From assembly GCA_002407865.1 (NCBI GenBank), contig DHPI01000086.1, positions 62,283 to 79,296 of the forward strand: DNA of 17,014 bases. The letters are read 5' to 3'. The translations under genes were made by a program, and so were the position numbers. The notes under the pieces were generated by a model. That model was not told where the DNA came from and did not search any database. It worked only from the letters and a program-made list of their open reading frames with translations. Within the stretch, counting starts at the first letter, position 1, and each line of letters starts with the position of its first letter. Positions 6,145-12,258 of this stretch are shown piece by piece. The stretch comes from Spirochaetia bacterium UBA5368 (GTDB lineage: Bacteria; Spirochaetota; UBA4802; UBA5368).

Positions 6145-7746
6145 ATGAAGATTGAATTTGTTGGCGGAGCGGGAACGGTTACAGGGTCTTCGTATATCGT
6201 AAAAAACCGCGAGTTTACAATAATGGTCGATTGCGGCATGTTCCAGGGCAAGCGGGAGCTGAAAGAAAGAAATTTCCTGAATCTTATATACGACCCGCCG
6301 CAGATTGACGCCCTGCTGCTGACGCACGCCCATATCGACCACAGCGGGCTCATCCCCAAAATCGTGAAAGAAGGATACAATAATCCTATTTTCGCGACCG
6401 ACGCGACAACAGAGCTGTGTTCCGTGATGCTGCCTGACAGCGCGCATATTCAGGAAATGGACAATGCGTGGATCAACAGGCGGCAGAAAAAGCTCGGCCG
6501 CGACCCCGTGCCGATGCTCTATTCGACGCAGGACGCGCTCGCGGCGCAGCAGTTTTTCAGGCCGGTGAAGTACGGCGAGATGGTGCAGATACATCCGAAA
6601 GTCAGGGCGCGGTTCAGGGACGCGGGACATATTCTGGGATCGTCGTTTATTGAAATGTGGATCGAGGAAAACGGCGCGACGATGAAAATCGTGTTCTCCG
6701 GCGATATCGGATCGAAGGACCAGGTGATAATACGGGACCCGGAGGCGATTGAGGACGCGGATGTATTGCTTATAGAATCGACTTATGGAGACAGGCTGCA
6801 TAAGAACAGGCAGGATACGTACGATGAATTCAAGCAGATTATTCTCGATGCGTACAACAAAAAGGGCAATATCGTGATCCCGTCGTTTGCCATCGAGCGG
6901 ACACAGGAAATAATTTTTACGCTGGGCAGGCTGTTCAAATCGGGCGAGCTTCCGAGGATTCCTGTGTATATTGATTCGCCCCTCGCGATATCCGCAACCG
7001 AGATCTTTAAAAAGTACGAGCATGTGTTCCATGATGATACGCGGCAGATTCACCTTTCGGGTGACGATCCCCTGAGTTTTCCGAACCTGTATTATACAAA
7101 GACGACCGAGGAATCCAAGCGGCTCAACGATACCGCGAAGGGCACCATCATTATATCGGCGTCGGGTATGTGCACGGCCGGGCGGATAAAATATCATCTC
7201 CAAAACAACCTCTACAGGCCCGAATCGAGCGTTATTTTCGTTGGATACCAGGCGGAGGGCACGCTCGGTAGAAAGCTTGTTGACGGAGAAAAGCGCGTGA
7301 AGATTTATGGCGAGGACGTCGTTGTCCGTGCGAATGTGCATACGCTTGGCGGATTTTCCGCGCACGCCGACAGGGACGGCTTGCTCGACTGGATGAGCAC
7401 CATTAAAAACGACCGCCTGAAGGTGTTCGTGGTCCACGGCGAGGAGAATGCGGCGATGAGCTTTGCCGGGTCGATACGAAACAGGTTTGGATTTGATGCC
7501 GTCGTGCCGTCGTGGGGCGAAACCGTCGATCTTGCGACGATGGGCAGGGCGGTCGTTCCCTACGGAGGGAGGGAGACGACGCCTGTTGACAGCGAGATAG
7601 AGCAACTGGCTGTCAACATGAAGCGGCTTCAGGAAAAATACCGCGCTGCCAAAGGCGAAAACAGGCTGTTTCAGTTGAAACGGCTCGAACAGGATATCAA
7701 CGACCTGAACGAGATGATACGGATGGTCACCGATGATCTCGGGTGA
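6145..7746 (+). CDS. Beta-CASP metallo-beta-lactamase-fold RNase-like protein
   Basis: A 533-residue protein with a metallo-beta-lactamase domain split by a beta-CASP domain, related to CPSF73-type and bacterial RNA-processing nucleases. Metal-binding elements are HAHIDH at 61-66, H161 in DAGHILGSS, D187 in SGDIGS, and late histidines H407 (GFSAHAD) and H431 (VVHGEE). The beta-CASP portion has ESTYGDR at 211-217, SFAIERTQE at 247-255 and SASGMCTAGR at 338-347. All metal ligands are present, so hydrolytic activity on RNA is expected. The last about 50 residues are a charged helical or coiled-coil tail. Start at ATG 6145 follows GAGAGGA by about 9 nt; the 6 extra in-frame codons before it are not needed. 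It lies 67 bp after lolD and may be co-transcribed, without an obvious functional link. Confidence 0.9.
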   Translation: MKIEFVGGAGTVTGSSYIVKNREFTIMVDCGMFQGKRELKERNFLNLIYDPPQIDALLLTHAHIDHSGLIPKIVKEGYNNPIFATDATTELCSVMLPDSAHIQEMDNAWINRRQKKLGRDPVPMLYSTQDALAAQQFFRPVKYGEMVQIHPKVRARFRDAGHILGSSFIEMWIEENGATMKIVFSGDIGSKDQVIIRDPEAIEDADVLLIESTYGDRLHKNRQDTYDEFKQIILDAYNKKGNIVIPSFAIERTQEIIFTLGRLFKSGELPRIPVYIDSPLAISATEIFKKYEHVFHDDTRQIHLSGDDPLSFPNLYYTKTTEESKRLNDTAKGTIIISASGMCTAGRIKYHLQNNLYRPESSVIFVGYQAEGTLGRKLVDGEKRVKIYGEDVVVRANVHTLGGFSAHADRDGLLDWMSTIKNDRLKVFVVHGEENAAMSFAGSIRNRFGFDAVVPSWGETVDLATMGRAVVPYGGRETTPVDSEIEQLAVNMKRLQEKYRAAKGENRLFQLKRLEQDINDLNEMIRMVTDDLG

Positions 7747-7816
7747 CAGAGGCATTGCGTATTATTGTACGTGTGTTTTTGCTCTGTTGTGAGCTACACT
7801 GAAAGCCGGAGCGGGA

Positions 7817-8920
7817 TTGCAACGTATGTCAGATTCGATTAAAACGATAACCGACAGGGGCCTTTTCGAAGACATTTTCTACAAGTTTTTTCTCAATCGC
7901 GACGTGTTTTTAAAGACATCAAGCGGTGATCTGAAAATACAGTTCTTCGGCTATACCGACGGTATGGCCGCCCTTAAGATACCCTTCATAAAAAAAATGT
8001 ACGATACGTGCATTGTTTTTGCGCGTCGTGAAAACCATACATTGTACGCGCACCTCAAGTTTATTGAGAAGCAGGAGGAAGACATCTATATATTTACGCC
8101 GATCCAGTTTCAGGTGATATCGGCGTCGAGGAAGGACCCCAGAAAAACCGTGGATATCGGCGGCGATGGAAAACAGGTCATATATGTCGGTAACCTGATT
8201 TCCGATTTCATTATTCAGAATTCCCTGGCGATGGAAAACAAAAAGGTCGATCACGTAAAAGAGATTATACGGTTCGATCTTGAAAAGCAGTTTAAAATGG
8301 TAAAGGTGTATTTCTGCAACGAGGGAATGGGCGATGTACGGATGAAGTTTTTTTATGACGAAAAAAAAACGATTATGATTCCGGATTTGAACAAGAAAGA
8401 GGCGGCGAAAGACGATACTTTTTTTAAGTTTTATATCAATAACATATACGCTCGCGATTATCATCTGATTAATAGAAAAAACGTCGTTTCCGAGGTTTCT
8501 GTTCCGGTGCTGTATAAAACAAAGATTCCGTACGGGTATATTCAGGTTAATAACTTTACGCCGCTCACTGAATCGGCGCTTCACATCGTCAAGCGTATGG
8601 CGATTGTTGTCGAGGAGCTGTTCGCGAAATACAAGGTGTTCCCGGTTTCTGACGAGCGCCTGCTTGTTTCGGACGTCTCGCGGCGCGGCCTGGGGATTGT
8701 TTTCCGCGAGCGCCGCTATATACGCTATTTTAAGGAAAACAACTATGTCTATTTCGATATCATCCTCCCCGCTGGCAAAAAGGCATCCTGCCTGGCCATG
8801 GTGAAGAACATCGGGATTCTCGAAAACAAGATAATTAAAATTGGATGTGAGATTAAGGAGATTGACGCCCTCAGCGAGGTGAATTACGAAGAGTACCTCG
8901 AATCCCTCGGATTGAAGTAG
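7817..8920 (+). CDS. PilZ-like / DUF1577-like protein of unknown function
   Basis: A 367-residue soluble protein with no signal peptide or membrane helix. Its N-terminal about 115 residues look like a beta-rich YcgR-N-type domain. A central section has HVKEIIRFDLEKQFKMVKVY and MGDVRMKFF. The C-terminal about 80 residues resemble a PilZ core with DVSRRG at 286-291 (the DxSxxG element). I see no RxxxR motif in the 40 residues before it, which cyclic-di-GMP-binding PilZ domains need, so nucleotide binding is doubtful. I relate it, from memory, to the DUF1577 family known mainly from Leptospira. GGAG sits 7 nt before a TTG codon at 7817, whereas the ATG at 7826 has no ribosome site, so I used TTG; the choice alters only three residues. 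The last 37 bp overlap the next gene. Confidence 0.6.
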   Translation: MQRMSDSIKTITDRGLFEDIFYKFFLNRDVFLKTSSGDLKIQFFGYTDGMAALKIPFIKKMYDTCIVFARRENHTLYAHLKFIEKQEEDIYIFTPIQFQVISASRKDPRKTVDIGGDGKQVIYVGNLISDFIIQNSLAMENKKVDHVKEIIRFDLEKQFKMVKVYFCNEGMGDVRMKFFYDEKKTIMIPDLNKKEAAKDDTFFKFYINNIYARDYHLINRKNVVSEVSVPVLYKTKIPYGYIQVNNFTPLTESALHIVKRMAIVVEELFAKYKVFPVSDERLLVSDVSRRGLGIVFRERRYIRYFKENNYVYFDIILPAGKKASCLAMVKNIGILENKIIKIGCEIKEIDALSEVNYEEYLESLGLK

Positions 8921-9687
8921 AGCCAAACGACGGGTGCGCATTCATCCTTCGAACCGGCCGCCGTTTCGCAGACGCACACGGCTTTCGCGTCGAACGACGC
9001 AGCCGCGAACATGATAGTGCCGCCGATGCGATGAACAACATACCGTGCGTCCGTTTTGCCGCCCATGTGAGCATCCATGACAGCAATCGTTTCGCCGATG
9101 ACGCATTCGGTGTTTTTCAGTGCGTCGAAAATGCCGCCCCCCGTGAGCTTTGCGTACGATTCCTTGAGCGTCCATATCCGGAAAAATTCTTCATCGGCGA
9201 ATTCGCTATTACGCAGGTGCGCAAACTCGCGTTTGGTAAAAAAACGTTGCGCTGTTCCGGCAGGCGCGTTGCGCACCTTCTCAACATCAATGCCGACGTG
9301 CGCCAGCGCGAACGCCGTCGCGACGAGGCCTTCCGTATACGAGATGCTTATATGGATCCGCTCCATGTCTGCGCCGGCCGACGAGAGGCGGCCGGCTGCG
9401 TCGGCCTCCAGTGACACATTCGTTGGTGGAACTTCCACAGCCAGTTGCGCGATTATGCCCTTCACGATGATACGGGAAAGCAGAAACTGCAGACGCTTTG
9501 ATGGCACAGAAATTTTGTAGTAGCGGTTCAGTTCCCCGGCGTCGAGAATGCGCCGTTCGCTGCCCGCCGGGAAAAAATTCCGGCCTGTATGGCGGCACAT
9601 GACACACATCACGATGCCGTCCCGCAAATGTGCGAACCATTCGGATGCGTTGATTTGTGGCGCCGGGGGCGCGGTGATGCGTGTCAT
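8884..9687 (-). CDS. Sfp-type 4'-phosphopantetheinyl transferase
   Basis: A 267-residue enzyme that transfers phosphopantetheine from CoA to carrier proteins of polyketide, non-ribosomal peptide or lipid synthesis. Visible signatures are the ISISYTEG strand near 113-120 (family usually SHS/T), GIDVEKV at 132-138 with the metal-binding D and E, and WTLKESYAKLTGGG at 172-185. It is a little longer than usual Sfp enzymes (about 220-240), mostly from a Cys- and Arg-containing N terminus and a C-terminal tail. I start at ATG 9687, 9 nt after AGGGAG on the minus strand; the same frame is open back to 9873, but without a good ribosome site. No carrier-protein or synthase gene is nearby, so its partner is unknown. 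Its 3' end overlaps the preceding gene by 37 bp. Confidence 0.85.
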   Translation of the reverse strand: MTRITAPPAPQINASEWFAHLRDGIVMCVMCRHTGRNFFPAGSERRILDAGELNRYYKISVPSKRLQFLLSRIIVKGIIAQLAVEVPPTNVSLEADAAGRLSSAGADMERIHISISYTEGLVATAFALAHVGIDVEKVRNAPAGTAQRFFTKREFAHLRNSEFADEEFFRIWTLKESYAKLTGGGIFDALKNTECVIGETIAVMDAHMGGKTDARYVVHRIGGTIMFAAASFDAKAVCVCETAAGSKDECAPVVWLYFNPRDSRYSS

Positions 9688-9929
9688 TGTAGCGGACTCC
9701 CTGCTGACATCGGCTTTATCCTGTTGCATACGTGTGTGCCTGGTAATCGTATTTTCCGGGTCCGGGTGATTTTGCACAATAAAAAAATTCAACGCGAAAC
9801 AGTCGAGAACAGGAATATTCAAAATATGTTTTGTGCGAAATACGCCTGCGAAATCGCTGTGTAAATTGCGCATATCGCCGCCGACGTGCTTGATTTTTAT
9901 CTTCGGTCATGGTAGATGGTCCTGACGCC

Positions 9930-10916
9930 ATGAACCCTGTCAAAAAAATTAAACCCTGTTATTGTACTATCGTCATTGCCGCGGTACTTGTGGTGTGCGC
10001 CGCGGATGCGTTCAGCGATGGGCGTTTACCGCGCTGGGGTTACATCGTGGGAAGCGATACCCGGCATAACGATAATCCCGATTATATTCAACGTATTGCC
10101 CGGCAGTATGACATGGTCGCGGTGACAGGGTGCGCAATTGACGAACGTGGGGGAGTCCGCTGTCCCTGGCGGACTGAAAAAAAATTGAAAATGTTTGCGT
10201 CGATGGGCGTGGAAACGTCGATGGTTGCGACATTCACATCGGTACGGGCGGGCGAGCGACTGCTGCGTTCTCCTGAACTGAGAAGGGCGGCGGCGCGCGC
10301 CCTGTACGATACGGCGGTTGCCCTGCGGGCGCGCGATATTCACTGCGATTTTGAATACCTTGCGCCTTCGTACGCCGCCGATCTGGCATTGTTCTTTCGC
10401 GAGCTGCGATCTCTGACACAACGGAACCGGGGCTCTCCCGCGATTTCGATGGCCGTCTTCCCCGCGATTGATTTTCCAGGGGAGTGGAGCGGATTTCACG
10501 ATCTCGCAAAATTGTCGCCGTTTCTCGACAGGGTTGTGCTGATGTGCTATGACTATCACCGAAAAGATACGCAGCCCGGCCCGGTAACCGATGTTGCATG
10601 GGCCGAACGCAATATCGAGGATGTGCTTACCCGCGTTCCTCCCGAAAGGCTCTGGCTTGGCGTGCCCGCGTACGGCTACGCGTGGAACGCGAGCGGCGGC
10701 GTCGCGGTCGTGTCGTCGCGTCATGCCGTGCGGCAGGCAAAAAAATATGGCGCGCGGCGGCACCGGTCGGGAACGCTCTATTACGAATACGGCAGCGGAG
10801 TCGATACGGTGCGTGTGTTTGCCGCCGACGCGGAAACGAGAAAAATGCTCGAGGAGATTGCGCGTAAACACCGGCTACGCGGCACGGCGCTGTGGCGTAT
10901 CGGCCTTGAGGAGTAA
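9930..10916 (+). CDS. Secreted glycoside hydrolase family 18-like protein
   Basis: A 328-residue exported protein. Residues 1-27 form a signal peptide: charged MNPVKKIK, a hydrophobic run and a likely signal peptidase I site after the ADA that precedes FSDG; a lipobox reading (LVVC) is poor at the position before Cys. The TIM-barrel features of GH18 are present: IHCDFEYL at 137-144 keeps D140 and the catalytic acid E142 but has His instead of Asp at E-4; MCYDYH is at 205-210, LGVPAYGYAW at 243-252, and a final GTALWRIGLEE strand. These resemble spore-type and envelope GH18 proteins that act on peptidoglycan or other N-acetylglucosamine polymers; the substrate is not decided. No clear ribosome site precedes the start; an in-frame ATG at 9909 adds seven residues before the charged region. 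Confidence 0.75.
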   Translation: MNPVKKIKPCYCTIVIAAVLVVCAADAFSDGRLPRWGYIVGSDTRHNDNPDYIQRIARQYDMVAVTGCAIDERGGVRCPWRTEKKLKMFASMGVETSMVATFTSVRAGERLLRSPELRRAAARALYDTAVALRARDIHCDFEYLAPSYAADLALFFRELRSLTQRNRGSPAISMAVFPAIDFPGEWSGFHDLAKLSPFLDRVVLMCYDYHRKDTQPGPVTDVAWAERNIEDVLTRVPPERLWLGVPAYGYAWNASGGVAVVSSRHAVRQAKKYGARRHRSGTLYYEYGSGVDTVRVFAADAETRKMLEEIARKHRLRGTALWRIGLEE

Positions 10917-10933
10917 TGGGTTTTTATAGGTAC

Positions 10934-11119
10934 TTACTGTCTGGAAAAATAATCGATCACGAGCGATTTTTCCAGATGAGGCGTTAATAGCTGTTTAAAC
11001 GTCTCGTGCGCCGGGTGGGGAAGGTATGCGTTTTCGATTATTTTTATTTCACGTTCTGGGGTGTCTTCCCTGAATTTAAAAAGCACCACGTGACGCAGGC
11101 ATCCGAGAGTGGCTTTCAT
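10934..11119 (-). CDS. Internally shortened Dabb (stress-responsive alpha/beta barrel) protein
   Basis: A 61-residue protein whose two ends both match the Dabb family but whose middle is missing. Residues 8-31 (LRHVVLFKFREDTPEREIKI onward) are the first strand and helix; residues 32-58 (AYLPHPAHETFKQLLTPH, then LEKSLVIDY) are the last helix and strand. Intact Dabb proteins are near 100 residues, so about 35-40 residues of strands and helix between the two blocks appear deleted in frame, near the ENAY junction. The dimeric barrel could not form normally. The start is well supported by TTGGAGGA about 6 nt upstream and it lies 21 bp after the preceding gene, so it is probably translated. It could be a decaying gene or a neofunctional remnant. 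Confidence 0.7.
   Translation of the reverse strand: MKATLGCLRHVVLFKFREDTPEREIKIIENAYLPHPAHETFKQLLTPHLEKSLVIDYFSRQ
10941..10975 (+). repeat. Perfect 10-bp inverted repeat between convergent genes
   Basis: CTGGAAAAAT (10941-10950) and ATTTTTCCAG (10966-10975) are exact complements around a 15-nt loop and can form a hairpin on either strand. It lies inside the last codons of the Dabb gene and 24 bp past the stop of the GH18-like gene. It is not followed by a T run on either strand, so it is not a canonical intrinsic terminator, but its place fits a bidirectional 3' end or RNA-stabilising structure. Confidence 0.4.
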
Positions 11120-11140
11120 GAGTATCCTCCAAGTATGCGG

Positions 11141-11890
11141 TCAGGTTCGCTGCTGAAGCCGGACTGCGACCGGTGGCGAAATGGTAGCGATGTAGCCGCA
11201 GGCGGCCCGGTATTTTTCAACGGAAATATTTTCAAGGAAAAGGATATACGTTCTGAGCGATTTGAACTCGGTCGGCCCGGCGGGATTGCAGAAATACAGT
11301 GTGAGGCGCTCCCGAAGCGTTGTTTGCTCGTCGAGAGTGAGGAGGTCAATCGCCGGCGCGTCGATTTTCTTTTTCAGGGCGTTGCAGTAATAATCGACGA
11401 CCGCGTTCACGTCAATTTTTGACCGGGCGATTATCATCTGTATTGCTCTACGGTACTGATTGCACAGGGGTGGGTTTTCCCCCATTTTAAAGAGCCACAT
11501 TGCGCAGAGCCGAAATGCGCCTGTCGCATCTTTTGGAAGCTCGTCATCAAAGCGCCTTGCATTTTCCGTGCTGACGGCGGGCATGGAGTAATATGTGGCG
11601 GTAATAAGCTCCTCCGGCGTATCGATGGCGCGGTCTTGCTCGATTCCGCCGAAGGTTGTTTCTATCGTGTAATCGATCTGCATGTCCCCTGTCGATCCGG
11701 GATCGATCACGCCCGACGCAAACCCGAGGTATGTCAAAAGCCGCGATGTGTCGGCGAAACGGATATCGGCCCGCGCTGCGGAATCATGCGCGATGAGAAT
11801 ACTCGTTGCGAACATGGATGTGCATACAATACCGAGCACAATCGATGTGGAAAATATAAGTGTAGAAATAGTGTGCCGATGATGACGCAT
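11141..11890 (-). CDS. Membrane-anchored protein of unknown function
   Basis: I do not recognise this 249-residue protein. Residues about 8-34 are a hydrophobic anchor or signal peptide; the following AHDSAARADIR could hold a signal peptidase I site. The rest is a mixed, probably helical extracytoplasmic domain with a few cysteines (near CAMWLF, PPLC, DYYC, YFC, AACGY) and no known motif. The frame has a stop shortly upstream and ATG 11890 is the first ATG, with only a weak GGGG ribosome site inside the palindrome AACCCCGGGGTT. It lies 21 bp before the shortened Dabb gene and likely forms a two-gene operon with it. A co-existing hydrophobic frame starting at a TTG near 11982 on the same strand is discussed under rejected items. 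Confidence 0.6.
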   Translation of the reverse strand: MRHHRHTISTLIFSTSIVLGIVCTSMFATSILIAHDSAARADIRFADTSRLLTYLGFASGVIDPGSTGDMQIDYTIETTFGGIEQDRAIDTPEELITATYYSMPAVSTENARRFDDELPKDATGAFRLCAMWLFKMGENPPLCNQYRRAIQMIIARSKIDVNAVVDYYCNALKKKIDAPAIDLLTLDEQTTLRERLTLYFCNPAGPTEFKSLRTYILFLENISVEKYRAACGYIATISPPVAVRLQQRT

Positions 11891-12258
11891 ATGAACCCCG
11901 GGGTTTTAATCAATGCTCCCACTATGAATAATCGGCCCATGCGCTCTGTTATATTAAAGAATTCACGCCTGAAAATGCGCAAAGCAATGCATTATATGAA
12001 CACTCCGGATGATGCGCAGGCGGAAGATCACCCCTCCTGCACTGATAATGATTTTGATTTTCCTTAAAAAATGTGCGTTTTTGTCTTTACAAAATAAAAG
12101 TCAACAAATAGTTAAAAAAGCAGGAAAAATGGAATGCCGCAAAGCACACGTCGTATGCGCGTTTGCCTGATGTGAAACAAAATATATCTTGACCGGCAGT
12201 GGGTCCGCGAGTGCGTTTTTTGCGCCGTTTCCACGACAAAATTGTCGAAAAATATACC
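11891..12258 (+). other. 368-bp divergent intergenic region
   Basis: The gap between two divergent genes. It holds the palindrome AACCCCGGGGTT (11894-11905), a minus-strand TATAAT near 11993-11998 without a good -35, an AT-rich block around 12080-12120, and a short inverted repeat before the REC gene (own entry). A 58-codon plus-strand reading frame (11891-12067) has no ribosome site and ordinary-looking composition, so I do not call it. I looked for a cyclic-di-GMP riboswitch ahead of the GGDEF gene and saw none. Confidence 0.5.
12234..12247 (+). promoter_or_regulatory. Inverted repeat immediately before the GGDEF-HD gene
   Basis: CGACAA-AA-TTGTCG is a perfect 6-bp inverted repeat with a 2-nt centre, ending 11 nt before the ATG at 12259. 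The region has no recognisable Shine-Dalgarno, so the repeat covers the place a ribosome would dock. It could be an operator; the two-nucleotide centre makes an RNA hairpin unlikely. Confidence 0.3.

Noticed and set aside
6121..7755. Long open frame (about 544 codons) opposite the beta-CASP gene, and similar long antisense frames opposite the lol, PilZ-like, GH18-like and GGDEF-HD genes
   Set aside because: The sense frames have complete family motifs. The antisense frames lack recognisable domains and ribosome sites and have the repetitive Arg/His-rich composition expected of the complement of the host's coding sequence.
7747..7816. Promoter before the PilZ-like gene (TACACT at 7795-7800)
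   Set aside because: No -35 at an acceptable distance; read-through from the upstream genes is as likely.
9699..9873. N-terminal extension of the phosphopantetheinyl transferase to an ATG at 9873
   Set aside because: The added 62 residues have no family similarity and no ribosome site, whereas ATG 9687 follows AGGGAG.
9688..9929. Divergent promoters between the phosphopantetheinyl transferase and GH18-like genes
   Set aside because: Only poor hexamer pairs with wrong spacing were found on both strands, so no promoter was reported.
11734..11982. Minus-strand hydrophobic frame starting at TTG near 11982 (FFNITERMGRLFIVGALIKT...)
   Set aside because: It resembles a membrane helix and could be a small protein or the remains of an earlier start, but it lacks a ribosome site, starts at TTG, and after about 30 codons runs out of frame inside the anchored-protein gene. 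Not strong enough to call.
11891..12067. Plus-strand 58-codon frame in the intergenic gap
   Set aside because: No Shine-Dalgarno, no recognisable sequence and codon choice unlike the neighbours; it starts within the divergent gene's upstream palindrome.
12068..12258. Possible cyclic-di-GMP riboswitch upstream of the GGDEF-HD gene
   Set aside because: I looked for the conserved core and stem layout and saw neither. Only an inverted repeat close to the ATG is present.
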